Positions 1 to 5,492 of a stretch of 10,550 nt of DNA are shown here, one piece after another (within the stretch, counting starts at the first letter, position 1; the number at the start of each line of letters is the position of its first letter). The position numbers were made by a program, and so were the translations under genes. The notes beneath the pieces were generated by a model. It saw only the letters and a program-made list of their open reading frames with translations, made no database searches and was not told the DNA's origin. The DNA is from an uncultured Roseovarius sp. (GTDB lineage Bacteria; Pseudomonadota; Alphaproteobacteria; Rhodobacterales; Rhodobacteraceae): the NCBI GenBank assembly GCA_934501475.1, contig CAKSUL010000058.1:1-10550 (forward strand), read 5' to 3'.

Positions 1-13
1 GCAAGGGGCGAGC

Positions 14-96
14 GCGATGCATCGCATCACGCCGGGTTAGTTAAATTCTATCGCGAATTTGCGCATTAGCGTTTTCTAAAGCCGATTCGGCGAATC
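14..96. promoter_or_regulatory. Leader region with three small dyads upstream of the first gene
   Basis: Three inverted repeats precede the first gene. They are a perfect 12-bp palindrome GCGATGCATCGC (14-25), AAATTC/GAATTT arms around a 6-base centre (43-60), and GATTCG-G-CGAATC (84-96). The last contains two GANTC sites (84-88 and 92-96), the target of the CcrM methylase in alphaproteobacteria. The stretch from about 36 to 80 is AT-richer than its surroundings, as expected of a promoter, but I could not find a clean -35/-10 pair. Frame 1 is open from base 1 to a TAG at 67-69, so the first part may instead be the 3' end of an upstream gene. Calling this regulatory is inference from dyads and position. 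Confidence 0.35.
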
Positions 97-114
97 TTGC
101 CTCTGGGTGAATAA

Positions 115-122
115 AAGGTGGG
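115..122 (+). promoter_or_regulatory. Ribosome binding site that sets the start of the first gene
   Basis: AAGGTGGG lies four bases before ATG 127-129. An in-frame GTG at 118-120 lies inside this Shine-Dalgarno sequence, so it is very unlikely to be the start. The ATG at 127 is preferred. Confidence 0.7.
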
Positions 123-126
123 AAAA

Positions 127-957
127 ATGGCTTATGAAAGGCATGGGGCATCGCCCCTCGATTATCAATTGTGCCGATATGGCACGTCAAAATTGCGCTT
201 CCGGGGGCCTGCGCGGCGGCTGAGCGGGCGATATGTCGCGTTTCTGGGGGGGAGCGAGACCTTCGGAAAATTCGTCGAGCGCCCGTTTCCGGCCCTGATC
301 GAGGCGCGCAGCGGCGCCAGATGCGTGAATTTCGGCTGGCCGAATGCCGGTGTCGATGTGTTTCTGAACGATCCGGTGATCCTGAAGGCCGCGTCGGCGG
401 CCGGGGTCACGGTGGTGCAGGTGCCGGGCGCGCAAAACATGTCGAATCGGTTCTACACGGTGCATCCGCGCCGCAATGACCGGTTTGTGCAGGCGTCGGC
501 AATGTTGCGGGGCGTGTTTCGGGATGTGGACTTCACCGAGTTTCATTTCACGCGCCATATGCTTCACCGCCTGCAGGACGTGTCGCCAGAGCGCTTTGAT
601 CTGATACGCGATGAATTGCAGCGCGTGTGGCGCGCGCGGATGCGTCTGCTGCTGGCACGGATAGAGGGGCCGGTCGTTCTGTTGTGGGTGTCGACACATG
701 CGCCGGGGGCCTGTGCGGACACGCCTGACCTCGACGCGGATCCGGCATTTGTCACGCGCGACATGTTCCATGACCTGCGCAGCCGGGCGCAGGCCCTGGT
801 CGAGGTCGTGGCCAGCCCGGCAGCGCGCGAGGAGGGCAGCATCGGCATGGTGTTCGACCCGGTCGAGGCGGCGGCGGCGGCCGAATTGCCGGGGCCGGCG
901 GCCCATGAGGAGGTTGCCAGCGCGTTGGAGCCGGTGATTTCCAGGATTCTGGGCTGA
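127..957 (+). CDS. DUF6473-like protein, putative SGNH-hydrolase fold
   Basis: A 276-residue protein with no signal peptide or membrane helix, so probably cytoplasmic. From memory it resembles a Rhodobacteraceae family called DUF6473, with no assigned function. The order of motifs suggests an SGNH/GDSL-type fold. A strand ends in GGSETFG (residues 41-47, Ser43 in the nucleophile position of GDS), then FGWPNAG (69-75, block II-like), then VQVPGAQNMSN (97-107, with Asn at the block III position), and near the C-terminus PGPAAHEEV (255-263, His260 in the block V position). The usual Asp three residues before the histidine is missing: the residue there is Pro257. The gene stands alone, converging on etfA across a terminator hairpin. 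The coding call is firm from length, codon use and a good ribosome site. The hydrolase reading is inference, and the protein could be a non-catalytic SGNH relative. Confidence 0.85.
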   Translation: MAYERHGASPLDYQLCRYGTSKLRFRGPARRLSGRYVAFLGGSETFGKFVERPFPALIEARSGARCVNFGWPNAGVDVFLNDPVILKAASAAGVTVVQVPGAQNMSNRFYTVHPRRNDRFVQASAMLRGVFRDVDFTEFHFTRHMLHRLQDVSPERFDLIRDELQRVWRARMRLLLARIEGPVVLLWVSTHAPGACADTPDLDADPAFVTRDMFHDLRSRAQALVEVVASPAAREEGSIGMVFDPVEAAAAAELPGPAAHEEVASALEPVISRILG

Positions 958-984
958 GCGATGGCCGAGGCATGGAATGCGAAA

Positions 985-1010
985 GGCCCGCCAGCGGATG
1001 CTGGCGGGCC
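985..1010. terminator. Bidirectional terminator hairpin between convergent genes
   Basis: GGCCCGCCAGC (985-995) and GCTGGCGGGCC (1000-1010) form a perfect 11-bp stem with a GGAT loop. On the minus strand the stem is followed by TTTC, on the plus strand by TGTT. The T tracts are short, but the strong stem lies between two converging genes, 28 bp after the stop of the first gene and 47 bp beyond the etfA stop. It probably serves both. Confidence 0.75.
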
Positions 1011-1027
1011 TGTTGCCGAATGATGCG

Positions 1028-1050
1028 GCGCGGGGGATCGCCCCCCGCGC
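1028..1050. terminator. Second GC-rich hairpin just beyond the etfA stop
   Basis: GCGCGGGGG (1028-1036) pairs perfectly with CCCCCGCGC (1042-1050) around a 5-base loop. It starts 6 bp past the etfA stop codon on the minus strand. No T tract follows, so it may stabilise the mRNA 3' end or pause polymerase ahead of the hairpin at 985-1010 rather than terminate alone. Confidence 0.45.
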
Positions 1051-1056
1051 GCGATA

Positions 1057-1983
1057 TTACAGCTTTTCGATCAGTTCGGGCACGGCGTCGAACAGGTCGG
1101 CAACCAGACCGAAATCGGCGACCTGAAAGATCGGCGCCTCTTCGTCCTTGTTGATGGCCACGATGACCTTGCTGTCCTTCATGCCGGCAAGGTGCTGAAT
1201 CGCACCGGAAATCCCGACAGCGATGTAAAGAGCGGGTGCCACGACCTTGCCGGTCTGCCCGACCTGCCAGTCATTGGGGGCATAGCCGCTGTCCACAGCC
1301 GCACGCGAGGCGCCGACGGCAGCGCCCAGTTTGTCGGCCAGTTTCTCGATCAGCGCGAAATCCGCTTCCGAGCCAACGCCGCGCCCGCCCGACACGACCA
1401 CGCCGGCCGAAGTCAGTTCGGGGCGGTCCGAGGTCGCGACCTTGTCTTCGACCCAGGAGGACAGTCCCGGATCGGCGACAGCCGAGATGGTTTCAATCGG
1501 GGCGGAACCGCCTTCGCCCGCCGCGTCGAAAGTGGAGGTCCGGAACGAAACCACCTTCTTGGCGTCAGAGGATTTGACGGTCTGGATCGCGTTGCCGGCA
1601 TAGATCGGGCGCTCGAACGTGTTGGCGTCCACAACGCCGGAGGCGTCGGAAATGACCATCACATCCAGCAGCGCCGCGACGCGGGGCAGCACGTTCTTGG
1701 CGTCGGTGGTGGCGGGGGCGACGATATGTTCGTAATCGCCGGCCAGCGACACGATCAGCGCCGCGGTCGATTCCGCCAGGCGATGACCCAGCGACGGATC
1801 CTCGGCCACCAGAACACGCGCGACGCCGTCGATTTTCGACGCCGCTTCGCCGGCGGCGGCCGCAGACGCCCCGCAGCACAGCGCGGTCACGTCACCCAGT
1901 TTGCGGGCGGCGGTCACGGCCTTTGCGGTTGCGTCCATTGCCAGTTCACCATTGGTGACTTCTGCGAGAAGAAGAACAGCCAT
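1057..1983 (-). CDS. etfA: Electron transfer flavoprotein subunit alpha
   Basis: This 308-residue protein is the FAD-carrying subunit of the soluble ETF heterodimer. ETF takes electrons from acyl-CoA and other dehydrogenases and passes them to ETF-ubiquinone oxidoreductase. The N-terminal domain (about 1-170) is the alpha/beta part shared with the beta subunit. The C-terminal FAD domain shows SGGRGVGS (198-205), GASRAAVD (224-231), QTGK (243-246) and the classic ETF-alpha signature starting LYIAVGISGAIQHLAG (252-267) and ending VAIN (275-278). Length is normal and all key motifs are intact. The ATG overlaps the etfB stop by one base (TAATG), so the two subunits should be translationally coupled, as suits a 1:1 complex. 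Two hairpins follow the stop. Identification is secure. Confidence 0.98.
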   Translation of the reverse strand: MAVLLLAEVTNGELAMDATAKAVTAARKLGDVTALCCGASAAAAGEAASKIDGVARVLVAEDPSLGHRLAESTAALIVSLAGDYEHIVAPATTDAKNVLPRVAALLDVMVISDASGVVDANTFERPIYAGNAIQTVKSSDAKKVVSFRTSTFDAAGEGGSAPIETISAVADPGLSSWVEDKVATSDRPELTSAGVVVSGGRGVGSEADFALIEKLADKLGAAVGASRAAVDSGYAPNDWQVGQTGKVVAPALYIAVGISGAIQHLAGMKDSKVIVAINKDEEAPIFQVADFGLVADLFDAVPELIEKL

Positions 1984-2741
1984 TATACAGCCCCCACTTC
2001 CTTGAGTTTTTCAACAAGCTCGTCCACCGAGCCGACGATGACACCGGCGGCGCGCGCCTCGGGTTCGGCCGTGGACGTGATTTCCAGCCGCGGCGTGACA
2101 TCGACGCCGTAATCGGCGGCGGTTTTCTCGTCCAGCGGCTTTTTCTTGGCCTTCATGATATTGGGCAGCGACGCATAGCGCGGCTCGTTCAGGCGCAGAT
2201 CGACGGTGATGATGCTGGGCATCTTGACCTTGATCGTTTGCAGGCCGCCATCCACTTCGCGGGTGACCGAGGCATGATCGCCGTCGATCTCGAGGGCCGA
2301 GGCAAACGTGCCCTGGCTCCAGCCCAGAAGGGCCGACAGCATCTGGCCGGTGGCGTTCATGTCGTTGTCGATCGCCTGTTTGCCGCACAGGACGATGCCG
2401 GGCTTTTCTTCTTCGACGATCGCCTTGAGGATCTTGGCGACGGCCAGCGGTTCGATGTCGGTATGCACATCGTCGGCGGCTACCACCAGAATCGCGCGAT
2501 CGGCGCCCATGGCCAGCGCGGTGCGCAGGGTTTCCTGCGCCTGCTTCACGCCGATCGAGACCGCGACGACCTCTTCGGCCTTGCCGGCCTCTTTCATGCG
2601 GATCGCCTCTTCGACGGCGATTTCGTCGAACGGGTTCATCGACATTTTGACGTTGGCAAGATCGACACCGCTGCCGTCCGCTTTGACGCGGACTTTCACG
2701 TTGTAGTCAATCACGCGTTTGACAGGCACGAGCACCTTCAT
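1983..2741 (-). CDS. etfB: Electron transfer flavoprotein subunit beta
   Basis: A 252-residue protein starting [10 protein letters not shown], the AMP-binding subunit of the ETF heterodimer. The beta-subunit signature is present, from [12 protein letters not shown] (159-170) through KMPSIITV (173-180). It is followed by the recognition loop [18 protein letters not shown] (185-202), which docks to partner dehydrogenases. Leu192 corresponds to human Leu195, and Lys197 and Lys200 to the methylated human Lys200 and Lys203. Two ATGs lie six bases apart (2747 and 2741). The ribosome site AGGGAG (2751-2756) is 9 nt from the second and only 3 nt from the first, so 2741 is chosen, though the start at 2747 (MPMKVL) remains possible. 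The open frame continues upstream to 2987 without protein-like sequence. The stop overlaps the etfA start. Confidence 0.97.
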   Translation of the reverse strand: MKVLVPVKRVIDYNVKVRVKADGSGVDLANVKMSMNPFDEIAVEEAIRMKEAGKAEEVVAVSIGVKQAQETLRTALAMGADRAILVVAADDVHTDIEPLAVAKILKAIVEEEKPGIVLCGKQAIDNDMNATGQMLSALLGWSQGTFASALEIDGDHASVTREVDGGLQTIKVKMPSIITVDLRLNEPRYASLPNIMKAKKKPLDEKTAADYGVDVTPRLEITSTAEPEARAAGVIVGSVDELVEKLKEVGAV

Positions 2742-2750
2742 TGGCATGGT

Positions 2751-2756
2751 CTCCCT
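2751..2756 (-). promoter_or_regulatory. etfB ribosome binding site
   Basis: Minus-strand AGGGAG. Its distance favours the ATG at 2741 over the one at 2747. Confidence 0.65.
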
Positions 2757-2940
2757 AATTGATGAAGCAGAGCCGCACGCGTGTGCGCGACTCCTGTGAC
2801 AGGTCTCCTGCGGGTTCTTACAGACTCCGGGCGCGGCAAAACAGAGGAAAATCGACACCAACGGGGTCTGCGACGTCGTGTTGCAGGTTTTGTCTGGCGT
2901 TTTCTTGTGTGGCGCGGCCGGAGTGGCGCCAAAAAGCGGG
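2757..2940 (-). promoter_or_regulatory. etfBA upstream region, 184 bp without a gene
   Basis: This gap between the adenosyltransferase stop and etfB is long enough to hold a separate etfBA promoter, but I see no convincing -35/-10 pair at normal spacing. It contains an odd-centred palindrome CCTGT-G-ACAGG (2793-2803) and a small stem CGCAC/GTGCG (2774-2787), either of which could be an operator or a leader structure. I see no clear terminator for the adenosyltransferase gene. Read-through from upstream into etfBA is therefore possible. Confidence 0.3.
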
Positions 2941-3513
2941 CTAGCGGTTGGCGCCGGGAACCCACAGCACGTCATCCGCGCCGCCATTGTTGACGATGCG
3001 CCCCATGACGAAGAACCAGTCGCTGAGCCGGTTGAGGTATTTGAGGGCGGCGGGATTGATGTCCTCGACGCTGGCCAGTTCCACGCTCAGACGCTCGGCG
3101 CGGCGCGATACCGTGCGGCACAGATGCAGATAGGCCGCCGCCGCCGACCCGCCGGGCAGGATGAAGCTGCGCAGGGGTTGCAGATTTGCGTTTTCGGCGT
3201 CGATTTCCGCCTCAAGGCGGGCGACCTGCGCGTCGGTGACGCGCAGCGGGGTATATTCGGCCTCGGCGTCGCGGGCCATGTCGGGGCGGCACAGATCCGC
3301 GCCCAGATCGAACAGATCGTTCTGGATGCGCCCCAATGCGGCGTCCATGTCGCCGCTGATATGCTGGCGGGCCAGACCGACGGTGGCGTTCACCTCATCG
3401 ACGGTGCCATAGGCGTTGACGCGCAGCGAATGCTTGGCCACCCGCACGCCGTTGCCCAGTGCGGTTTCCCCGGCGTCGCCGGTTTTCGTGTAAATCTTGT
3501 TCAGAACCACCAT
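2941..3513 (-). CDS. Cob(I)alamin adenosyltransferase, PduO type
   Basis: A 190-residue enzyme that transfers the adenosyl group of ATP to cob(I)alamin (or a corrinoid precursor) to give adenosylcobalamin. The N-terminal ATP-binding motif is [17 protein letters not shown] (6-22), followed by [13 protein letters not shown], typical of the PduO/MMAB family. The C-terminal helix carries [11 protein letters not shown] and LNRLSDWFF, holding the conserved arginines and aspartate of the active site. Length matches the family. The ATG at 3513 is preceded by AAGGGGG (3522-3528), a ribosome site that overlaps the stop codon of the upstream HIG1-like gene and suggests coupled translation. Likely users of the cofactor are methylmalonyl-CoA or ethylmalonyl-CoA mutases, encoded elsewhere, which fits the nearby ETF genes of acyl-CoA oxidation. 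Names used for such genes include pduO, cobO and mmaB, so I give no symbol. Confidence 0.95.
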   Translation of the reverse strand: MVVLNKIYTKTGDAGETALGNGVRVAKHSLRVNAYGTVDEVNATVGLARQHISGDMDAALGRIQNDLFDLGADLCRPDMARDAEAEYTPLRVTDAQVARLEAEIDAENANLQPLRSFILPGGSAAAAYLHLCRTVSRRAERLSVELASVEDINPAALKYLNRLSDWFFVMGRIVNNGGADDVLWVPGANR

Positions 3514-3521
3514 GTTATTGG

Positions 3522-3528
3522 CCCCCTT
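3522..3528 (-). promoter_or_regulatory. Ribosome site overlapping the upstream stop codon
   Basis: Minus-strand AAGGGGG shares its first two bases with the TAA stop (3527-3529) of the HIG1-like gene and lies 8 nt before the adenosyltransferase ATG. A ribosome terminating on the first gene would uncover or hand over to this site, a sign of one transcript. Confidence 0.6.
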
Positions 3529-3724
3529 ATTTGCGGATGTAAACGAATAGCAGGATCACCAGCACCGCGATGAATTGCGCGATGATCCGCCAGCGCATGA
3601 ATTTGTTGGCACGTTTGGCGTTTTCCACACCCGGTTTGCCAAAGGTGGAAATACCCATCATCAGGATGATCGCGACGATACCACAGGCCACGGCGACCAG
3701 AATGAATAGCGGATCTTGCAGCAT
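3527..3724 (-). CDS. Small two-helix membrane protein, HIG1-like
   Basis: A 65-residue protein with two hydrophobic helices, about residues 6-25 (LFILVAVACGIVAIILMMGI) and 47-63, joined by a polar loop with GKPGVENAKRANKFMRWR. This layout and the R-x2-NK-x-MRxRI-x2-Q pattern match the HIG1-type 'twin transmembrane helix small protein' family common in alphaproteobacteria. Mitochondrial relatives (Rcf1, HIGD1A) bind and modulate cytochrome c oxidase, so a respiratory-chain role in the inner membrane is a reasonable inference, not shown here. The start ATG 3724 has AAGGGG (3731-3736) at 6 nt. An upstream in-frame start near 3757 would span this site and adds an unhelpful polar stretch. Its stop is 13 bp from the adenosyltransferase start, so the two form an operon. 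Confidence 0.88.
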   Translation of the reverse strand: MLQDPLFILVAVACGIVAIILMMGISTFGKPGVENAKRANKFMRWRIIAQFIAVLVILLFVYIRK

Positions 3725-3813
3725 GATGTGCCCCTTGTCGGTCTGTTTGCCCCCCACTTAGAACGCCTGAGCGTGAAAGCGAACCGGAAAATTTTGCCCC
3801 CTGCCCGGGCGGA

Positions 3814-4644
3814 TCAGGCGCGCGACAGCATCCAGTCCAGCATTCTGGTCGGCAGGATGCGGCGCGCCGCGCCCATCAGGTGGGTCGGTGTCGTGACATA
3901 ATAGCGGGCCCGCGGGCGGCGCGATTCGACGGCATGGATCAGTTTTCGCGTCACCGACGAGGCGGGCAGTTCGAATCTGTCGGGCCCGGTATCGGCATAG
4001 AGCCGTTTTTGCAGGCGGTCGCGATAGTCCTGCGCGCGCGCCGAGCTCTCCCAATCGACCCAGCGTTCAAAATGCGGGATCGAGTTCTTGCGGATCTTCG
4101 ATGTGACCGGTCCCGGCTCGATCAGGGCGACGTCGATGCCGGTGCCGCGCAGCTCGATCCGCATGGTGTCGCTGAGGCCCTCGATGGCGAATTTGGTGCT
4201 GTTATAGGCGCCGCGCCATGGCAATGTGACCAGTCCCAGAACGGATGAGCATTGCACGATCCGTCCATGGCCCTGCGCGCGCATCACCGGAATGACCAGT
4301 TGCGTCAACGTGTGCCAGCCAAAGAAATTCGTCTCGAATATCGCGCGCAGGGCGTCGGTGGGCAGGTCCTCGATCAGGCCGGGGCAGGCGAAGGCGCCGT
4401 TGTTGAACAGCGCATCCAAGGTGCCGCCCGTCGCCTCGAGCACCTCGGTCAGGCCCTGCACGATCGAGGCGTCGTCGGTATAGTCGATGCGCGGGCTTTC
4501 CAGCCCCTCGCCGATCAGGCGTGCGCAATCTTCGGGGTTGCGGCATGAGGCAAAGACCCGCCAGCCGCGCGCGCGCAGGCCATGGGCGGCGTCATAGCCG
4601 ATGCCGGACGAGCAGCCGGTGATGAGAATGGATTTCTGTGTCAT
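3814..4644 (-). CDS. Short-chain dehydrogenase/reductase, YbbO-like
   Basis: A 276-residue classical SDR. The Rossmann motif is TGCSSGIG (9-16). Arg35 after the second strand (ASCRNPED) favours NADP(H). The strand-4 motif reads NNGA (81-84) instead of the usual NNAG. The catalytic set is Asn106, Ser133 or Ser134, Tyr147 and Lys151 (YNSTK). EPGPV (176-180) is the usual segment after strand 6. The N-terminal stretch KSILITGCSSGIG and the C-terminal LPTRMLDWML resemble E. coli YbbO, an NADP-dependent aldehyde reductase, so a carbonyl or aldehyde reductase role is inferred. The substrate cannot be read from sequence. No strong ribosome site is visible. Its ATG is 37 bp downstream of the SH3 gene stop, suggesting co-transcription with that gene. 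The next gene is 89 bp further on. Confidence 0.92.
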   Translation of the reverse strand: MTQKSILITGCSSGIGYDAAHGLRARGWRVFASCRNPEDCARLIGEGLESPRIDYTDDASIVQGLTEVLEATGGTLDALFNNGAFACPGLIEDLPTDALRAIFETNFFGWHTLTQLVIPVMRAQGHGRIVQCSSVLGLVTLPWRGAYNSTKFAIEGLSDTMRIELRGTGIDVALIEPGPVTSKIRKNSIPHFERWVDWESSARAQDYRDRLQKRLYADTGPDRFELPASSVTRKLIHAVESRRPRARYYVTTPTHLMGAARRILPTRMLDWMLSRA

Positions 4645-4680
4645 CCGCGCACGCTATGCCGGATCGGGCGGCGCGCGCAA

Positions 4681-5355
4681 TCAGTTAGCGGAAGTGACCA
4701 GCCATTCCGCCATCCAGCCTTCCGATCCGGTTTCCAGCGCGCGCAGATGCACCCAGCCGTCAGCGGTGCGCTCAAGGATCTCGACCGGCTCTCCTTGGGT
4801 CAGTTGATCGACCTTGTCATATTGCGTGCCGGGGCCGGTGCGCAGATTGGCGGCATTGCCCGAAATGCTGCGGATGTCGGCGGGCAGGGACGGGGTGGAT
4901 TGCACCGGATCGCTGACAGCCATCCCGTTGACCGCGTCGACCAGACTTTCCGACGAAAACCCGCTGATGCCCTCAAGCCCCAGGTCGATGATCCCGCTTT
5001 CGTCCGGCAGCGTCGAGGCCAGCGTGATGCTGAACCGGTCCAGACTGCCATCGGACAGCGACGCCAGCGAGGCGGCGGCGCGGCTTACGGTTTCGTCGTC
5101 GCTGTCATAGGCGCCGTAATGCTCCACCGGTGGCGCGCTTTTGGTCAGCGGCTTGATCGGCGGGGGCAGATCGCCCGCATTCGCCATCTGAATTTCGGGC
5201 TGTTTCGGTGCCACGGGCGTCGGGCGCGCGAAAAGCGGCGTCTTTGCCCCGGCCACCTGCAACGAGGCGGAATCGGGTGCATAATCCGCGCCGCCGCTCA
5301 ACTCATAGAACGACCAGCCCAGAAAGGCGAATGATATCAGTATAAAGCGCCACAT
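4681..5355 (-). CDS. Membrane-anchored protein with C-terminal bacterial SH3 domain
   Basis: A 224-residue protein. One N-terminal hydrophobic segment (residues 3-18, starting RFILISFAFLGWSF) works as a signal anchor. A long Pro/Ser/Asp-rich linker (about 25-158) of low conservation follows. The C-terminus (161-221) is an SH3b domain with the typical NLRTGPGTQY (170-179), GEPVEI and DGWVHLR...EGWM. Such domains in periplasmic proteins often bind the cell wall or partner proteins, so an envelope location facing the periplasm is inferred. ATG 5355 is chosen because a GGGGGG tract (5362-5367) lies 6 nt before it. ATG 5361 would touch that tract, and a further upstream start would be TTG at 5382. 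It is first in the minus-strand block and divergent from parC. The specific role is unknown. Confidence 0.85.
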   Translation of the reverse strand: MWRFILISFAFLGWSFYELSGGADYAPDSASLQVAGAKTPLFARPTPVAPKQPEIQMANAGDLPPPIKPLTKSAPPVEHYGAYDSDDETVSRAAASLASLSDGSLDRFSITLASTLPDESGIIDLGLEGISGFSSESLVDAVNGMAVSDPVQSTPSLPADIRSISGNAANLRTGPGTQYDKVDQLTQGEPVEILERTADGWVHLRALETGSEGWMAEWLVTSAN

Positions 5356-5381
5356 GCGCATCCCCCCAAACGATACAGACA

Positions 5382-5403
5382 ATTCTGGCAGCAGCGCCAG
5401 AAT
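5382..5403. promoter_or_regulatory. Inverted repeat in the SH3 gene/parC divergent region
   Basis: ATTCTGGC (5382-5389) and GCCAGAAT (5396-5403) are perfect 8-bp arms around AGCAGC. It lies 27 bp upstream of the SH3-domain gene start, between two divergent genes, so it could be an operator or a 5'-leader hairpin of the SH3 transcript. A smaller dyad, GAGAAA-AC-TTTCTC, is at 5436-5449, nearer parC. I could not place -35/-10 boxes for either gene with confidence. Confidence 0.4.
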
Positions 5404-5492
5404 ACACGATTCGCCCCGGCTTTTGATGGGAAAACGAGAAAACTTTCTCCCCCCGCTTTACGCGGTTTCAGACCGAGGCTATCACCAGCGTC

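Noticed and set aside
1..69. Possible 3' end of an upstream gene in frame 1 (22 codons to TAG at 67-69)
   Set aside because: Too short to judge. The AT-rich stretch from about 36 and shorter stops in the other two frames make an intergenic reading equally likely.
1192..2112. A 306-residue plus-strand frame opposite etfA and the end of etfB
   Set aside because: It runs antisense to two securely identified genes, has no ribosome site that I can see, and has shadow-type composition.
2742..2987. N-terminal extension of EtfB to an upstream start
   Set aside because: The extra residues are not ETF-like. The ribosome site AGGGAG and family length place the start at 2741.
4582..5334. A 250-residue plus-strand frame opposite the SH3 and SDR genes
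   Set aside because: It covers two real minus-strand genes and their junction, and its composition is Arg/Gly/Gln-rich without motifs.
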